From the NCBI GenBank assembly GCA_030151135.1, contig JASLEQ010000446.1:1-15486 (forward strand): a stretch of DNA of 15,486 nucleotides, read 5' to 3'. Under the pieces are notes generated by a model. It saw only the letters and a program-made list of their open reading frames with translations, had not been told where the DNA came from and ran no database searches. Source of the DNA: Candidatus Sulfotelmatobacter sp. GTDB taxonomy: Bacteria; Acidobacteriota; Terriglobia; Terriglobales; SbA1. The position numbers were made by a program, and so were the translations under genes. Shown one piece after another: positions 6,746-13,493 of this stretch (the first letter of the stretch is position 1; each line of letters starts with the position of its first letter).

Positions 6746-8449
6746 GTGAAGAGATTCTTGATCGTCATTTTGATAGCGACGCTTTCTACGGTAAGCGCCG
6801 CTCAATCGACAAAACTCTCGCCAGACTTGCAGAAGTCGACTGCCTCGAGCGCGAGAGTGATTGTTCAATACAATGGCGCGCCCGGACTGCTCGATTTGCA
6901 ATTGCTGTCGACTCTGGGCTCGATCCTGAACGCGCTCCCGCTGGTGAATGGAATTGTGGCAGAGTTGCCGCTCTCGAACATTCTTTCTCTCGCGAATCAG
7001 TCGAACGTGAAATACATCAGTCTCGACCGCACGTTGAGTCCGACGTTAAGCAATGCGGCGCCGGCTGTGAACGCCGTCGCGGCGTGGCAGTCGGGTTATA
7101 CCGGCTCGGGAATCGGCGTTGCGTTGATCGATAGCGGCGTGAGCAACCATCCCGATCTCAAGGGCGGATTTCTGGGACTGTCGCGCGTGGTCTGGAACCA
7201 GAGCTTCGTGTCGGGCAACGGAAGCGCGGATGACCAGTACGGTCACGGCACGCACGTTGCCGGATTGATCGCGGGCAACGGCGCAAGTTCCACGGGCTCG
7301 CAATACTCGCAGACATTCAAGGGCATTGCTCCGCAGGCAAACATCCTGAATTTACGCGTGCTGGACCAGAACGGCTCCGGCAGCGACAGCGCGGTAATCT
7401 CAGCCATCAATACGGCGATTCTGCTGAAGCCGCTTTTTAACGTGCGTGTCATTAACCTCTCATTGGGCCGCGCCGTATATGAGAGCTACACACTGGATCC
7501 ACTTTGCCAGGCGGTGGAGAGCGCGTGGAAGAACGGGATTGTCGTGGTTGTGGCGGCGGGCAACAATGGACGCTACCAGCCAACGAATGGATACGCGACG
7601 GTGACCGCTCCGGGCAATGATCCGTATGTGATCACGGTAGGGGCGATGAAGCCAATGGGGACGCCGACCCGCGTAGATGATCTGATCGCCAGCTACAGCT
7701 CGAAAGGACCGACGGCGATCGACGCGATCGCGAAGCCCGATATCGTTGCGCCGGGGAACCTGCTGGTCTCGCTCGAAGCCCCGGGATCGACGCTGTACAA
7801 CAGCTATTCGACGACGCATGTTCCATACAACTTTTACGTGAAGGGCGGCAGCAGCGCCTCTTCGTCCACGTATTTCACGTTGAGCGGAACCAGCATGGCC
7901 ACGGGCGTGGTGAGCGGAATCGTCGCTGACCTTCTGCAGGCAAGGCCGAGTCTGACCCCTGACCAGGTGAAGGCGCGGCTCATGAAGACGGCCTGGAAGT
8001 CATTTCCCGCCTACAGCAGCACGACCGATCCCACGAGCGGGGTTACCTATACCGATCAATACGACGTCTTTACAGTCGGCGCCGGATATGTGGACGTTGA
8101 AGCCGCGTTGAGTAATGTGGATGTGGCAAGCGGAACGGCGATGTCACCGACTGCGACCTACGATTCGACCTCCGGGTATGTTTATCTCCACGACAGCTCC
8201 ACGGCTGTCTGGAACACGTCGCCGACGTGGACGAACTCGGTAGTGTGGGGATCGTCGCAGTTCCTGGTAGGCGCGCCGCAATCGGCAATGAATGGAAACG
8301 CGCTCTGGGGCGGTAACAGCGAACCCTGGGGATCGAATGTTCTCTGGGGATCGAACGTGCTCTGGGGCAGCAATGTGTTGTGGGGCAGCAACGTTCTTTG
8401 GGGGAGTAATGTTCTCTGGGGCAGCAATGTGACGGGCGGCGAACAGTAA
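6746..8449 (+). CDS. Secreted subtilisin-like serine protease (S8) with C-terminal WGSNVL repeats
   Basis: A predicted secreted or surface protease of 567 residues. I start it at GTG 6746, preceded by GGGGGA and giving a clean Sec signal (MKRFLIVILIATLSTVSAAQ); the frame is open further upstream, but no upstream start gives a signal peptide. Residues about 35-100 look like an I9-type propeptide (RVIVQYNG; LPLVNGIVAEL; VKYISLDR). The catalytic domain has Asp129 (ALIDSGVSNHPDL), His167 (YGHGTHVAGLIAG), oxyanion Asn273 (AAGNNG) and Ser383 (SGTSMATGVVSG), so it should be active. After the catalytic domain comes a region of about 100 residues rich in Ser, Thr and aromatic residues, which passes from irregular W-containing units (SPTWTNSVVWGSS, ALWGGN) into six regular WGSNV(L) units. 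The repeats may serve anchoring or packing; their function is unknown. A strong terminator follows at 8476-8503. Confidence 0.93.
   Translation: MKRFLIVILIATLSTVSAAQSTKLSPDLQKSTASSARVIVQYNGAPGLLDLQLLSTLGSILNALPLVNGIVAELPLSNILSLANQSNVKYISLDRTLSPTLSNAAPAVNAVAAWQSGYTGSGIGVALIDSGVSNHPDLKGGFLGLSRVVWNQSFVSGNGSADDQYGHGTHVAGLIAGNGASSTGSQYSQTFKGIAPQANILNLRVLDQNGSGSDSAVISAINTAILLKPLFNVRVINLSLGRAVYESYTLDPLCQAVESAWKNGIVVVVAAGNNGRYQPTNGYATVTAPGNDPYVITVGAMKPMGTPTRVDDLIASYSSKGPTAIDAIAKPDIVAPGNLLVSLEAPGSTLYNSYSTTHVPYNFYVKGGSSASSSTYFTLSGTSMATGVVSGIVADLLQARPSLTPDQVKARLMKTAWKSFPAYSSTTDPTSGVTYTDQYDVFTVGAGYVDVEAALSNVDVASGTAMSPTATYDSTSGYVYLHDSSTAVWNTSPTWTNSVVWGSSQFLVGAPQSAMNGNALWGGNSEPWGSNVLWGSNVLWGSNVLWGSNVLWGSNVLWGSNVTGGEQ
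8327..8431 (+). repeat. Tandem 18-bp coding repeat, WGSNVL x5.8
   Basis: Six units in frame starting at TGG 8327, 8345, 8363, 8381, 8399 and 8417, the last lacking its final codon. Ser is encoded by TCG, AGC and AGT, Asn by AAT and AAC, Val by GTT and GTG, Leu by CTC, TTG, CTT and CTC. The amino-acid unit is exact while the codons vary, so the repeat is not a fresh slippage product. Confidence 0.95.
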
Positions 8450-8475
8450 GGATCCTGTTCACGCCAGATCGGATG

Positions 8476-8503
8476 GGCCGCGACTCCGGTTGCGGCCTTT
8501 TTT
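8476..8503 (+). terminator. Strong intrinsic terminator after the subtilase gene
   Basis: GGCCGCGAC (8476-8484) pairs with GTTGCGGCC (8489-8497), nine pairs with one G-U, loop TCCG, then six T (8498-8503). It lies 27 nt past the stop codon. Confidence 0.92.
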
Positions 8504-8603
8504 ACTGCAGAAAGATAGTGGCCTCTGCCGTCTGGCCGAAATCGTAACCACGCGGGGTTGCCACGCAAGATTTTGACGCCTAAGAGTAGCTCATTGATAC
8601 TAC

Positions 8604-8897
8604 GTGTTTGTGGCTTTGATCTTCACGGGACACACGACGTGCCCGCTTTGCGGGAAGGTCCTTCTGGCAAGCCAGGAGATTGTGAGCTTTCCTGCGTTTT
8701 TGAAGAAAACGCACCCTCTATTTTCGTATTCGGATGCTGCATTTCACAAAGAATGCTTCGATAACAGCGTGGATCACGTTGCGGTCACCAAACTTTATGG
8801 GAGATTCCGCGAGATTTTGGAGAGTCGTCCCAGAGGTCTCAAAACGCTGAAGGAGATCGAGGAGTGGGGAAAATCGGCATTTGCTGAATTTGAATGA
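8604..8897 (+). CDS. Small C2HC putative zinc-binding protein
   Basis: A protein of up to 97 residues that I do not recognise. CPLC (13-16) and HKEC (48-51) give a Cys2-HisCys set that could bind one zinc in a LIM- or zinc-ribbon-like fold; between them lies a segment with F/P/L residues and SDAAFH. The C-terminal part (60-97) is predicted helical and charged. An in-frame TGA at 8595-8597 limits the start to GTG 8604 or GTG 8610; neither has a good ribosome binding site. By hand count the gene is about 49% GC, clearly lower than its neighbours, which hints at recent arrival. It follows the subtilase terminator and converges on the VWA gene, so it is probably transcribed alone. A role in protein or nucleic acid binding is possible; nothing more can be said. 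Confidence 0.72.
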   Translation: MFVALIFTGHTTCPLCGKVLLASQEIVSFPAFLKKTHPLFSYSDAAFHKECFDNSVDHVAVTKLYGRFREILESRPRGLKTLKEIEEWGKSAFAEFE

Positions 8898-8976
8898 AAG
8901 GAGGATGGCGCCGGAGAATCATGTGCCGGTAAGGAATGGAAAGCCCCGTGAAACGGTAGAACGGAGGGCCCGATCA

Positions 8977-9975
8977 TCATTGCTGCGGGGCGAAGTATCC
9001 GCGGCGGGCGCGGACCTGAAGATCTTTCTTCAACGAAGAAATCTGGATGGTGCGGTAGCGGCCGTCTGGATCAAAATCCGCCGGCTTGTATGACACAACG
9101 TACTGGCTGCGGAGTTCGTCCTGGATCGCCGCGAACGACTTCGTAATGTCCTTCATCTTGAACGGGAAGAAGGCGCGTCCGCCGGTCGCGTCGGCGAGTT
9201 GTTCAAGAATCTTGTCGCCGCGCATGACCAGGCCGCTGTCGTCGGTCGAAATCGCGTAAATGATAACCTCGGCGCGCTGCGCCATCTCGATGGCCTGCGC
9301 TTTGGAGAACTCGCTCTGGTTGTCCTCGCCATCGCTGACAACAATAATGGCTTTGCGCACCGGACGGTCGTTGCGGTCTTTCGCGAGCTTATCCTTGCAG
9401 GCGCGGTAGATGGCGTCATAAAGAGCCGTTCCGCCGCCATCGTGCAGCCGGTGAATGCCAGTCTGCAGCAGGGAAACGTTGTCAGTGAAGTCCTGCGCCA
9501 TTTGACTGTGGCTGTTAAAGCCCATAACAAAGGCTTTGTCGAAGCCGGTTCGCACCGTGTGCTGCAAAAAGCTCGAAGCAGCCTCCTGCTCAAATTGGAA
9601 ACGGCTGCCGACGGATCCACTCACGTCGATCAGAAGTCCGAGATGCAAAGGCAGGTCGGTTTCGCGGCGGAAGTTCAGGATGGCCTGAGGCGGCTTGTGG
9701 TCATCAAGAATGCTGAAGTCATTCTGGTTCAGGTCGCGGACGAACTTGCCGTGCTTGTCGGTAGCAATAAAGAGGACATTGACTTCGTTCACGCGCGCGT
9801 GCAGCGTGATGATGGAGTTTTGATCGTCCGGGGCGGGAGTTGGCGCCACACCCGTGGACGCGCTGTAGGTGGGGGCGTTCGAGACGTAACCGGACTGTGC
9901 CTGTAACCGGCTGGTTCCTAAAAAGGTTGCCAGACAAACGGCGAATAGTCCGAAAATCGACTTCGTGTACTTCAT
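8977..9975 (-). CDS. Secreted VWA-domain protein of the acidobacterial type
   Basis: A 332-residue exported protein with one von Willebrand factor A domain. The frame is open up to 10209, but the ATG at 9973-9975 gives a proper Sec signal peptide (MKYTKSIFGLFAVCLATFLG, cleavage near LQAQ), so I start there. After a Pro/Thr-rich linker, residues 50-110 form a beta-rich segment (EVNVLFIATDKHGKFVRDLN, then FSILDDHKPPQ) typical of 'VWFA-related Acidobacterial domain' proteins. The VWA domain (about 112-290) has a complete metal-ion-dependent adhesion site: DVSGS (117-121), Thr183 in GGGTALYDA and Asp215 in VVSDGED. The C-terminal 40 residues (QYVVSYKPADFDPDGRYRTI) match the usual end of this family. 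The likely role is metal-dependent protein binding outside the cytoplasm; the partner is unknown. No strong ribosome binding site is visible. It converges on the small C2HC gene. Confidence 0.9.
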   Translation of the reverse strand: MKYTKSIFGLFAVCLATFLGTSRLQAQSGYVSNAPTYSASTGVAPTPAPDDQNSIITLHARVNEVNVLFIATDKHGKFVRDLNQNDFSILDDHKPPQAILNFRRETDLPLHLGLLIDVSGSVGSRFQFEQEAASSFLQHTVRTGFDKAFVMGFNSHSQMAQDFTDNVSLLQTGIHRLHDGGGTALYDAIYRACKDKLAKDRNDRPVRKAIIVVSDGEDNQSEFSKAQAIEMAQRAEVIIYAISTDDSGLVMRGDKILEQLADATGGRAFFPFKMKDITKSFAAIQDELRSQYVVSYKPADFDPDGRYRTIQISSLKKDLQVRARRGYFAPQQ

Positions 9976-10273
9976 GCCCGGCACATCCAATTTTTTCACG
10001 ATAAAACGCGTCTTCGAACACTCCCAAGATAGTAGATGCACGCCAGGGGCCGAAATCAGGGACATGCTGGAGACCGTTTTGTCTGACTGTAGGCGTGAAC
10101 CCCGTAAGTGCCAAGTTACAAAAGGTGCACACTGTTGGTCATGGCATGAAACTTGCTTTTGCTGATTCACGACGCGTTCTATCCGAATGCGAATGTTGGC
10201 AAACCGCATTCACGCGTTAACATAGTTGGGTTGGCTGTCACACATTTCCTTACAATTCTTTGCGGAGGGGTGA
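9976..10273. other. Divergent intergenic region between VWA and SYLF genes
   Basis: 298 bp holding the start signals of two divergent secreted-protein genes. Visible are a 7-bp inverted repeat GAATGCG (10185-10191) and CGCATTC (10205-10211), 63-89 nt before the SYLF start, and TACAAT at 10252-10257 as a possible -10 without a good -35. The open frame continuing the VWA gene upstream of 9975 shows no family sequence. Confidence 0.5.
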
Positions 10274-10987
10274 ATGAAAAGATTCATCGTGTGTCTTGCC
10301 GTTGTGCTCATATCCGTCGCAGGCCTGGCGAGCGCGAGTGACGTGCGCGAGGAACAGCGCGTTCGAGATGCGGGAGAAGTCCTGAAAGAAATCCTGAATA
10401 TACCCGACGACATTCCGCAGGATCTGCTGGATAAGGCCGAATGTATTGTGGTGCTGCCGTCCGTCAAGAAAGGCGCATTTGGCATTGGAGGCAGTTACGG
10501 CCGCGGTGTGATGGTCTGCCGTAGCGGGCCGCATTACAAGGGCAGGTGGGGGGCGCCGGCGCTCTACGCGCTCGAGGGCGTCAGCATCGGATTCCAGCTT
10601 GGCGGGCAAGCCACGGATTTCGTCCTGCTGGTGATGAATCCCAAGGGCGCGACGTCGCTGCTCAGCAGCAAAGTGAAGCTTGGCGCCGATGCGTCGGCTG
10701 CAGCTGGACCGAAGGGCCGTACAGCGGAAGGCGCGACTGACATCGTGATGAGTGCCGAGATCCTGTCCTATTCCCGCAACAAGGGTTTGTTTGCCGGCGT
10801 TTCGCTGGAAGGCTCAACCCTGCGTTCCGACGGCAGCGCGAATGAGAAGCTTTACGGCAGGAAGCTGAGTGCGCGAGATATCATCCGCGACGGCAAGGTC
10901 GGAGTTCCGGCTTGCGCGCAGGAACTGGTTTCGCAGCTCGATAAGAAGTCTCCGGTAAACAGGTCTGACCCGAAGTCGCTGGAGTAG
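10274..10987 (+). CDS. Secreted SYLF/Ysc84-domain lipid-binding protein
   Basis: A 237-residue exported protein with the SYLF (Ysc84) domain, a fold that binds lipids in eukaryotic relatives and occurs in many bacterial periplasmic proteins of unknown role. The start is firm: GGAGGGG at 10264-10270, three bases before the ATG. The signal peptide is MKRFIVCLAVVLISVAGLASA, cleaved before SDVRE. A helical segment (25-50) leads to AECIVVLPSVKKGAFGIGGSYGRGVMVCR (about 56-84), the family hallmark, then FQLGGQATDFVLLVMN (105-120), KLGADASAAAGPKGR (134-148) and SYSRNKGLFAGVSLEGSTLR (165-184). All family segments are present, so it is full length. A strong terminator follows at 11007-11055. A role in envelope lipid handling is an inference from the domain. 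Confidence 0.93.
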   Translation: MKRFIVCLAVVLISVAGLASASDVREEQRVRDAGEVLKEILNIPDDIPQDLLDKAECIVVLPSVKKGAFGIGGSYGRGVMVCRSGPHYKGRWGAPALYALEGVSIGFQLGGQATDFVLLVMNPKGATSLLSSKVKLGADASAAAGPKGRTAEGATDIVMSAEILSYSRNKGLFAGVSLEGSTLRSDGSANEKLYGRKLSARDIIRDGKVGVPACAQELVSQLDKKSPVNRSDPKSLE

Positions 10988-11006
10988 GTTATTTGGTCCA
11001 ACTCTG

Positions 11007-11055
11007 TGCCCTCGGCGGCGAAAGTTTTATGCCGCAGAGGGCATCGTTGTTTTTG
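11007..11055 (+). terminator. Intrinsic terminator of the SYLF gene
   Basis: TGCCCTC-G-GCGGC (11007-11019) pairs with GCCGC-A-GAGGGCA (11031-11043), 12 pairs with one G/A mismatch, 11-nt loop, then the T-rich tract TCGTTGTTTTTG (11044-11055). The T-run touches the -10-like hexamer of the next gene. Confidence 0.88.
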
Positions 11056-11061
11056 TATGAT
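11056..11061 (+). promoter_or_regulatory. -10-like hexamer 8 nt before tag
   Basis: TATGAT (five of six consensus bases) is separated from ATG 11070 by eight bases. A transcript from it would start about one base before or at the ATG, giving a leaderless mRNA. No good -35 is visible because the upstream position lies in the terminator hairpin. Confidence 0.5.
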
Positions 11062-11069
11062 CGAAGGCC

Positions 11070-11648
11070 ATGGCGTCGAAGCGAGCTGGCGAGCGAACCC
11101 GCTGTGCGTGGGCGAACAACGAACTCTCCATCCTTTATCACGATGAAGAATGGGGCGTGCCGGTCCATGACGATCGCGTGCTTTTCGAATTCCTCATCCT
11201 TGAAGGCGCACAAGCTGGACTGAGCTGGAACACGATCCTCAACAAGCGCGAGAACTACCGGCGCGCGTTCGATAAGTTCGATCCGAAGAAGGTTGCGAAA
11301 TATGACCAGCGGAAGGTGGCCAGGCTGCTGGCCGATCCGGGCATTGTGCGCAACAGGTTGAAGATCGCGGCGGCCGTGGGAAATGCGAAGGCTTTCCTGA
11401 AAGTGCAAGAGGAGTTCGGCAGCTTCGACCGCTACATCTGGCAATTTGTCGGAGGCAAGCCGAAAGTGAATCAATGGAAGTCGCTTCAAAAACTTCCGGC
11501 GCGCACGCCCGAGTCCGATGCGATGAGCAGAGATCTTCTGCGGCGCGGTTTCAAGTTCGTGGGATCGACCATCTGCTATGCATTCATGCAGGCCGTGGGC
11601 ATGGTGAACGATCACACGGTGGAGTGCTTCCGAGCGAAAGTCATTTAG
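11070..11648 (+). CDS. tag: DNA-3-methyladenine glycosylase I
   Basis: A 192-residue cytoplasmic base-excision-repair enzyme that removes 3-methyladenine from alkylated DNA. The family signature is clear: RCAWA (11-15), HDEEWGVP (24-31), the LEGAQAGLSW segment (44-53) with Glu45 in the place of the purine-contacting Glu of E. coli Tag, and NDHTVECF (180-187). The four zinc ligands of the family, Cys12, His24, His182 and Cys186, are all present. Length matches the family. A GAAGG lies only two bases before the ATG and is a poor ribosome binding site; the -10-like hexamer eight bases upstream suggests a leaderless transcript instead. It is separated from the SYLF gene by a terminator, so it is probably an independent unit, and it converges on the DUF4149 gene. 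There is no visible sign of Ada-type regulation. Confidence 0.95.
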   Translation: MASKRAGERTRCAWANNELSILYHDEEWGVPVHDDRVLFEFLILEGAQAGLSWNTILNKRENYRRAFDKFDPKKVAKYDQRKVARLLADPGIVRNRLKIAAAVGNAKAFLKVQEEFGSFDRYIWQFVGGKPKVNQWKSLQKLPARTPESDAMSRDLLRRGFKFVGSTICYAFMQAVGMVNDHTVECFRAKVI

Positions 11649-11732
11649 CTCACACCGGCAGTCTTATTTCATGCTTCCGCGCGCAATCCAGGACGGCTGC
11701 GTCCGGAAATACACAAGCTCCTGAGATACAAA

Positions 11733-12218
11733 TCAACGCGGGCTGGAAAGTGCGCTTGCCGTGAGGTAGACCGCAACCAGTCCCAAAAGAAGTACAGCGC
11801 CTTCCACGCGGGTGGACCAGACGTGCAAGGCATCGAACTGCACGCGCAAGGGACTGGTGAGTGGAACCTGGGCGAAGTCGGCAACCTGGGCGCGAAGGGT
11901 GTCCATGCGGGGGATGATCCAGAACTGCGAGAACAGCGTAAGCGCCAGCATCAGGCAGATAAGCACGTGGCGGATGGCGAAGAGGTTTGCGGTGCCTTGC
12001 GCGAGGTAACTGTAGAGCAAGGAACAGATCAGGAACGCGACACCTGAGATGATCGCGAGCCAATGCAGCTTGTTCAGCGATCGTCCGACCAGGTTCCCGG
12101 CGAGATGGGTGTTCGGCAGGACGGAAAATGCCGTTGGCGCGAGCACGAAGGCGAAAAAGATCAGACCGCCGATCCAGACCACGAGCGAGAGCAGCATCAG
12201 ATAGCGGAGGAAGGACAT
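11733..12218 (-). CDS. DUF4149-like four-helix membrane protein
   Basis: A 161-residue integral membrane protein, resembling the DUF4149/TMEM205-type family of unknown function. Four hydrophobic segments are visible: LMLLSLVVWIGGLIFFAFVL (7-26), WLAIISGVAFLICSLLYSYL (53-72), HVLICLMLALTLFSQFWIIP (84-103) and VEGAVLLLGLVAVYLTASAL (138-157). Family features are the WxGGLIFF motif in helix 1, an Arg-Asn-HW segment before helix 2, IPRMDTLR after helix 3, and FDxLHxWSTRVEG before helix 4. The frame also opens with TTG at 12225-12227, but the ATG at 12216-12218 is preferred because TATAAT ends eight bases before it, and TTG would overlap that hexamer. There is no ribosome binding site. It lies on the minus strand downstream of the moxR-type gene, behind a 104-bp inverted repeat. 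Confidence 0.85.
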   Translation of the reverse strand: MSFLRYLMLLSLVVWIGGLIFFAFVLAPTAFSVLPNTHLAGNLVGRSLNKLHWLAIISGVAFLICSLLYSYLAQGTANLFAIRHVLICLMLALTLFSQFWIIPRMDTLRAQVADFAQVPLTSPLRVQFDALHVWSTRVEGAVLLLGLVAVYLTASALSSPR

Positions 12219-12226
12219 GACTGCCA

Positions 12227-12232
12227 ATTATA
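12227..12232 (-). promoter_or_regulatory. Consensus -10 8 nt before the DUF4149 gene
   Basis: TATAAT on the minus strand, eight bases before the ATG. The match is perfect, and the distance implies transcription starting at or next to the start codon. No convincing -35 was found; that position falls inside the neighbouring inverted repeat. Confidence 0.6.
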
Positions 12233-12240
12233 GCCAGCGT

Positions 12241-12344
12241 TGTCATCCTGAGCCGGTTCTTTTGCGCGAAGACCTATGCATTCCGCTGGCAGCGCCGACG
12301 CTCCAGGCAAGTTGCATAGGTCCTTCGCTTCGCTCAGGATGACA
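12241..12344. repeat. 104-bp inverted repeat (REP/MITE-like)
   Basis: The outer ends are TGTCATCCTGAGC (12241-12253) and its exact complement GCTCAGGATGACA (12332-12344). Inner arms ACCTATGCA (12272-12280) and TGCATAGGT (12313-12321) pair perfectly too. Between them the left arm has CGGTTCTTTTGCGCGAAG and the right arm a shorter GAAGCGAAGG-like stretch, so the two arms have diverged or been built from unequal copies. The loop is 32 nt. It lies between the moxR-type stop and the DUF4149 promoter and contains no reading frame. Confidence 0.85.
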
Positions 12345-12357
12345 AAAAGATAGGGGC

Positions 12358-13317
12358 TTAAACCGGGACGGCGACATTCTCAACAATCTCTTTCAGTACC
12401 TGATCGGATTGCTCCGACTTCTTCAGCGTTGAGGCGTAGAGATTGTTTACGACCACGCGATGAGCGAAGACCGGAACGACGAGTGGTTTGAAGTCGTCGG
12501 GGGTGCAGAAGGTGCGGCCTTCGAGGAAGGCCATGGCTTGCGCGGCGCGGTAGAGAGCTTGCGATCCGCGTGGGGAAACTCCAAGCGACAGGAACTCCGA
12601 TTCGCGGGTGCGGCGGACGATTTCGAGCGCATAGCTCACCAGCGAATCGTCGACGCGGATGTTCTTCACCGCCTGTTGCATCTCAAGCACATCGGCCGCG
12701 GTGAGAACCGGGCGGAGAGCATCCAGATGCGCGATCCCCGCTTCGGAGCGCAGGATCTGGCGTTCAGCCTGGGCATCGGGATATCCCATGCGCACGCGCA
12801 TCAGGAAGCGGTCGAGTTGCGATTCGGGCAGCGGATAGGTTCCGTGATGCTCGACAGGATTCTGCGTGGCGATCACCAGGAACGGCTGCGGCAATTCATA
12901 GGAGTGTGCGTCGACCGTGACTTGGCCTTCGTTCATCGCTTCGAGCAGCGATGATTGCGTCTTTGGAGTCGTGCGGTTGATTTCGTCGGCGAGAAGGACG
13001 TTGGTGAAAACCGGTCCGCGCTTGAATTCGAATTTCTGATCCGCTGCGGAATAGACCGAGATGCCGAGCACGTCGGACGGCAGCATGTCGCTGGTGAACT
13101 GCACGCGCTGAAAGCTGCAGTCGATGGCGCGTGCGAGGGCCTGTCCGAGAGTCGTCTTGCCGACTCCGGGAACGCCTTCGATGAGCAGGTGTCCGCGGGC
13201 GAAGATGCTGACCAGCGCGAGGCGAACAACGTCGTCCTTGCCACGAATGACGCGGCGGAGGGCCTTCTCCAGTTCAGCAGCCTTGGTGGACACAGCGATA
13301 GCAGTCTCGGGCGACAT
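12358..13317 (-). CDS. MoxR-family AAA+ ATPase
   Basis: A 319-residue cytoplasmic AAA+ ATPase. MoxR proteins act as chaperones that help assemble or activate metal-containing or membrane complexes, often with VWA partners. Walker A is GVPGVGKTT (48-56), Walker B LLADEINR (108-115), sensor 1 IATQNP (149-154), and the segment PLPESQLDRFLMR (162-174) is the usual family signature with the arginine finger region. The C-terminal lid with SPRGSQALYRAAQAMA (near 247-262) is also typical. Length is standard. The usual neighbours (DUF58 and VWA genes in tandem) are absent, although a secreted VWA gene lies about 2.4 kb away, so the partner is unclear. No ribosome binding site precedes the ATG; TAGAAT ends eight bases upstream. 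It follows htpX on the same strand after 195 nt that hold heptamer repeats. Confidence 0.93.
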   Translation of the reverse strand: MSPETAIAVSTKAAELEKALRRVIRGKDDVVRLALVSIFARGHLLIEGVPGVGKTTLGQALARAIDCSFQRVQFTSDMLPSDVLGISVYSAADQKFEFKRGPVFTNVLLADEINRTTPKTQSSLLEAMNEGQVTVDAHSYELPQPFLVIATQNPVEHHGTYPLPESQLDRFLMRVRMGYPDAQAERQILRSEAGIAHLDALRPVLTAADVLEMQQAVKNIRVDDSLVSYALEIVRRTRESEFLSLGVSPRGSQALYRAAQAMAFLEGRTFCTPDDFKPLVVPVFAHRVVVNNLYASTLKKSEQSDQVLKEIVENVAVPV

Positions 13318-13325
13318 CGGATTGG

Positions 13326-13331
13326 ATTCTA
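13326..13331 (-). promoter_or_regulatory. -10-like hexamer 8 nt before the moxR-type gene
   Basis: TAGAAT on the minus strand (five of six consensus bases), eight bases before the ATG, the same distance as in two other genes of this window. No ribosome binding site or good -35 is visible. Confidence 0.5.
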
Positions 13332-13370
13332 CTATTCATGCTGCAAGCAGCCGAGTTACTGTCGTCATCG

Positions 13371-13405
13371 AGCTGCTAGCTTCTAGCTCCTAGCTTCTAG
13401 CTGCT
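13371..13405. repeat. Five tandem AGCTNCT heptamers (left array)
   Basis: Five exact-phase heptamers: AGCTGCT, AGCTTCT, AGCTCCT, AGCTTCT, AGCTGCT, followed by AGC. Only the fifth base varies. The array lies in the htpX-moxR spacer. Confidence 0.95.
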
Positions 13406-13493
13406 AGCAACCTAAGAAGCGCGTCGCTTCACTTTGAACGCAGATTTCTGCCTGGCTTGCACACATCGAGTCGTCGATGGTTCAGCTTTGGCT

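Noticed and set aside
8327..8431. 18-bp tandem repeat as a phase-variable slippage tract.
   Set aside because: Units are in frame and differ at many synonymous positions, so slippage is unlikely to be frequent and would not shift the frame.
8905..9093. A 62-codon plus-strand frame preceded by a perfect AAGGAGG at 8898-8904.
   Set aside because: The ribosome binding site touches the ATG with no spacer, the protein has no recognisable motif, and most of the frame is antisense to the 3' end of the VWA gene.
9976..10209. Upstream extension of the VWA frame by 78 residues.
   Set aside because: The internal ATG at 9973-9975 gives a normal signal peptide; the extension would bury it and shows no family sequence.
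11650..12246. Minus-strand frame of 198 codons overlapping the DUF4149 gene.
   Set aside because: Arg/Pro/His-rich shadow in another frame; the DUF4149 frame has four clear membrane helices.
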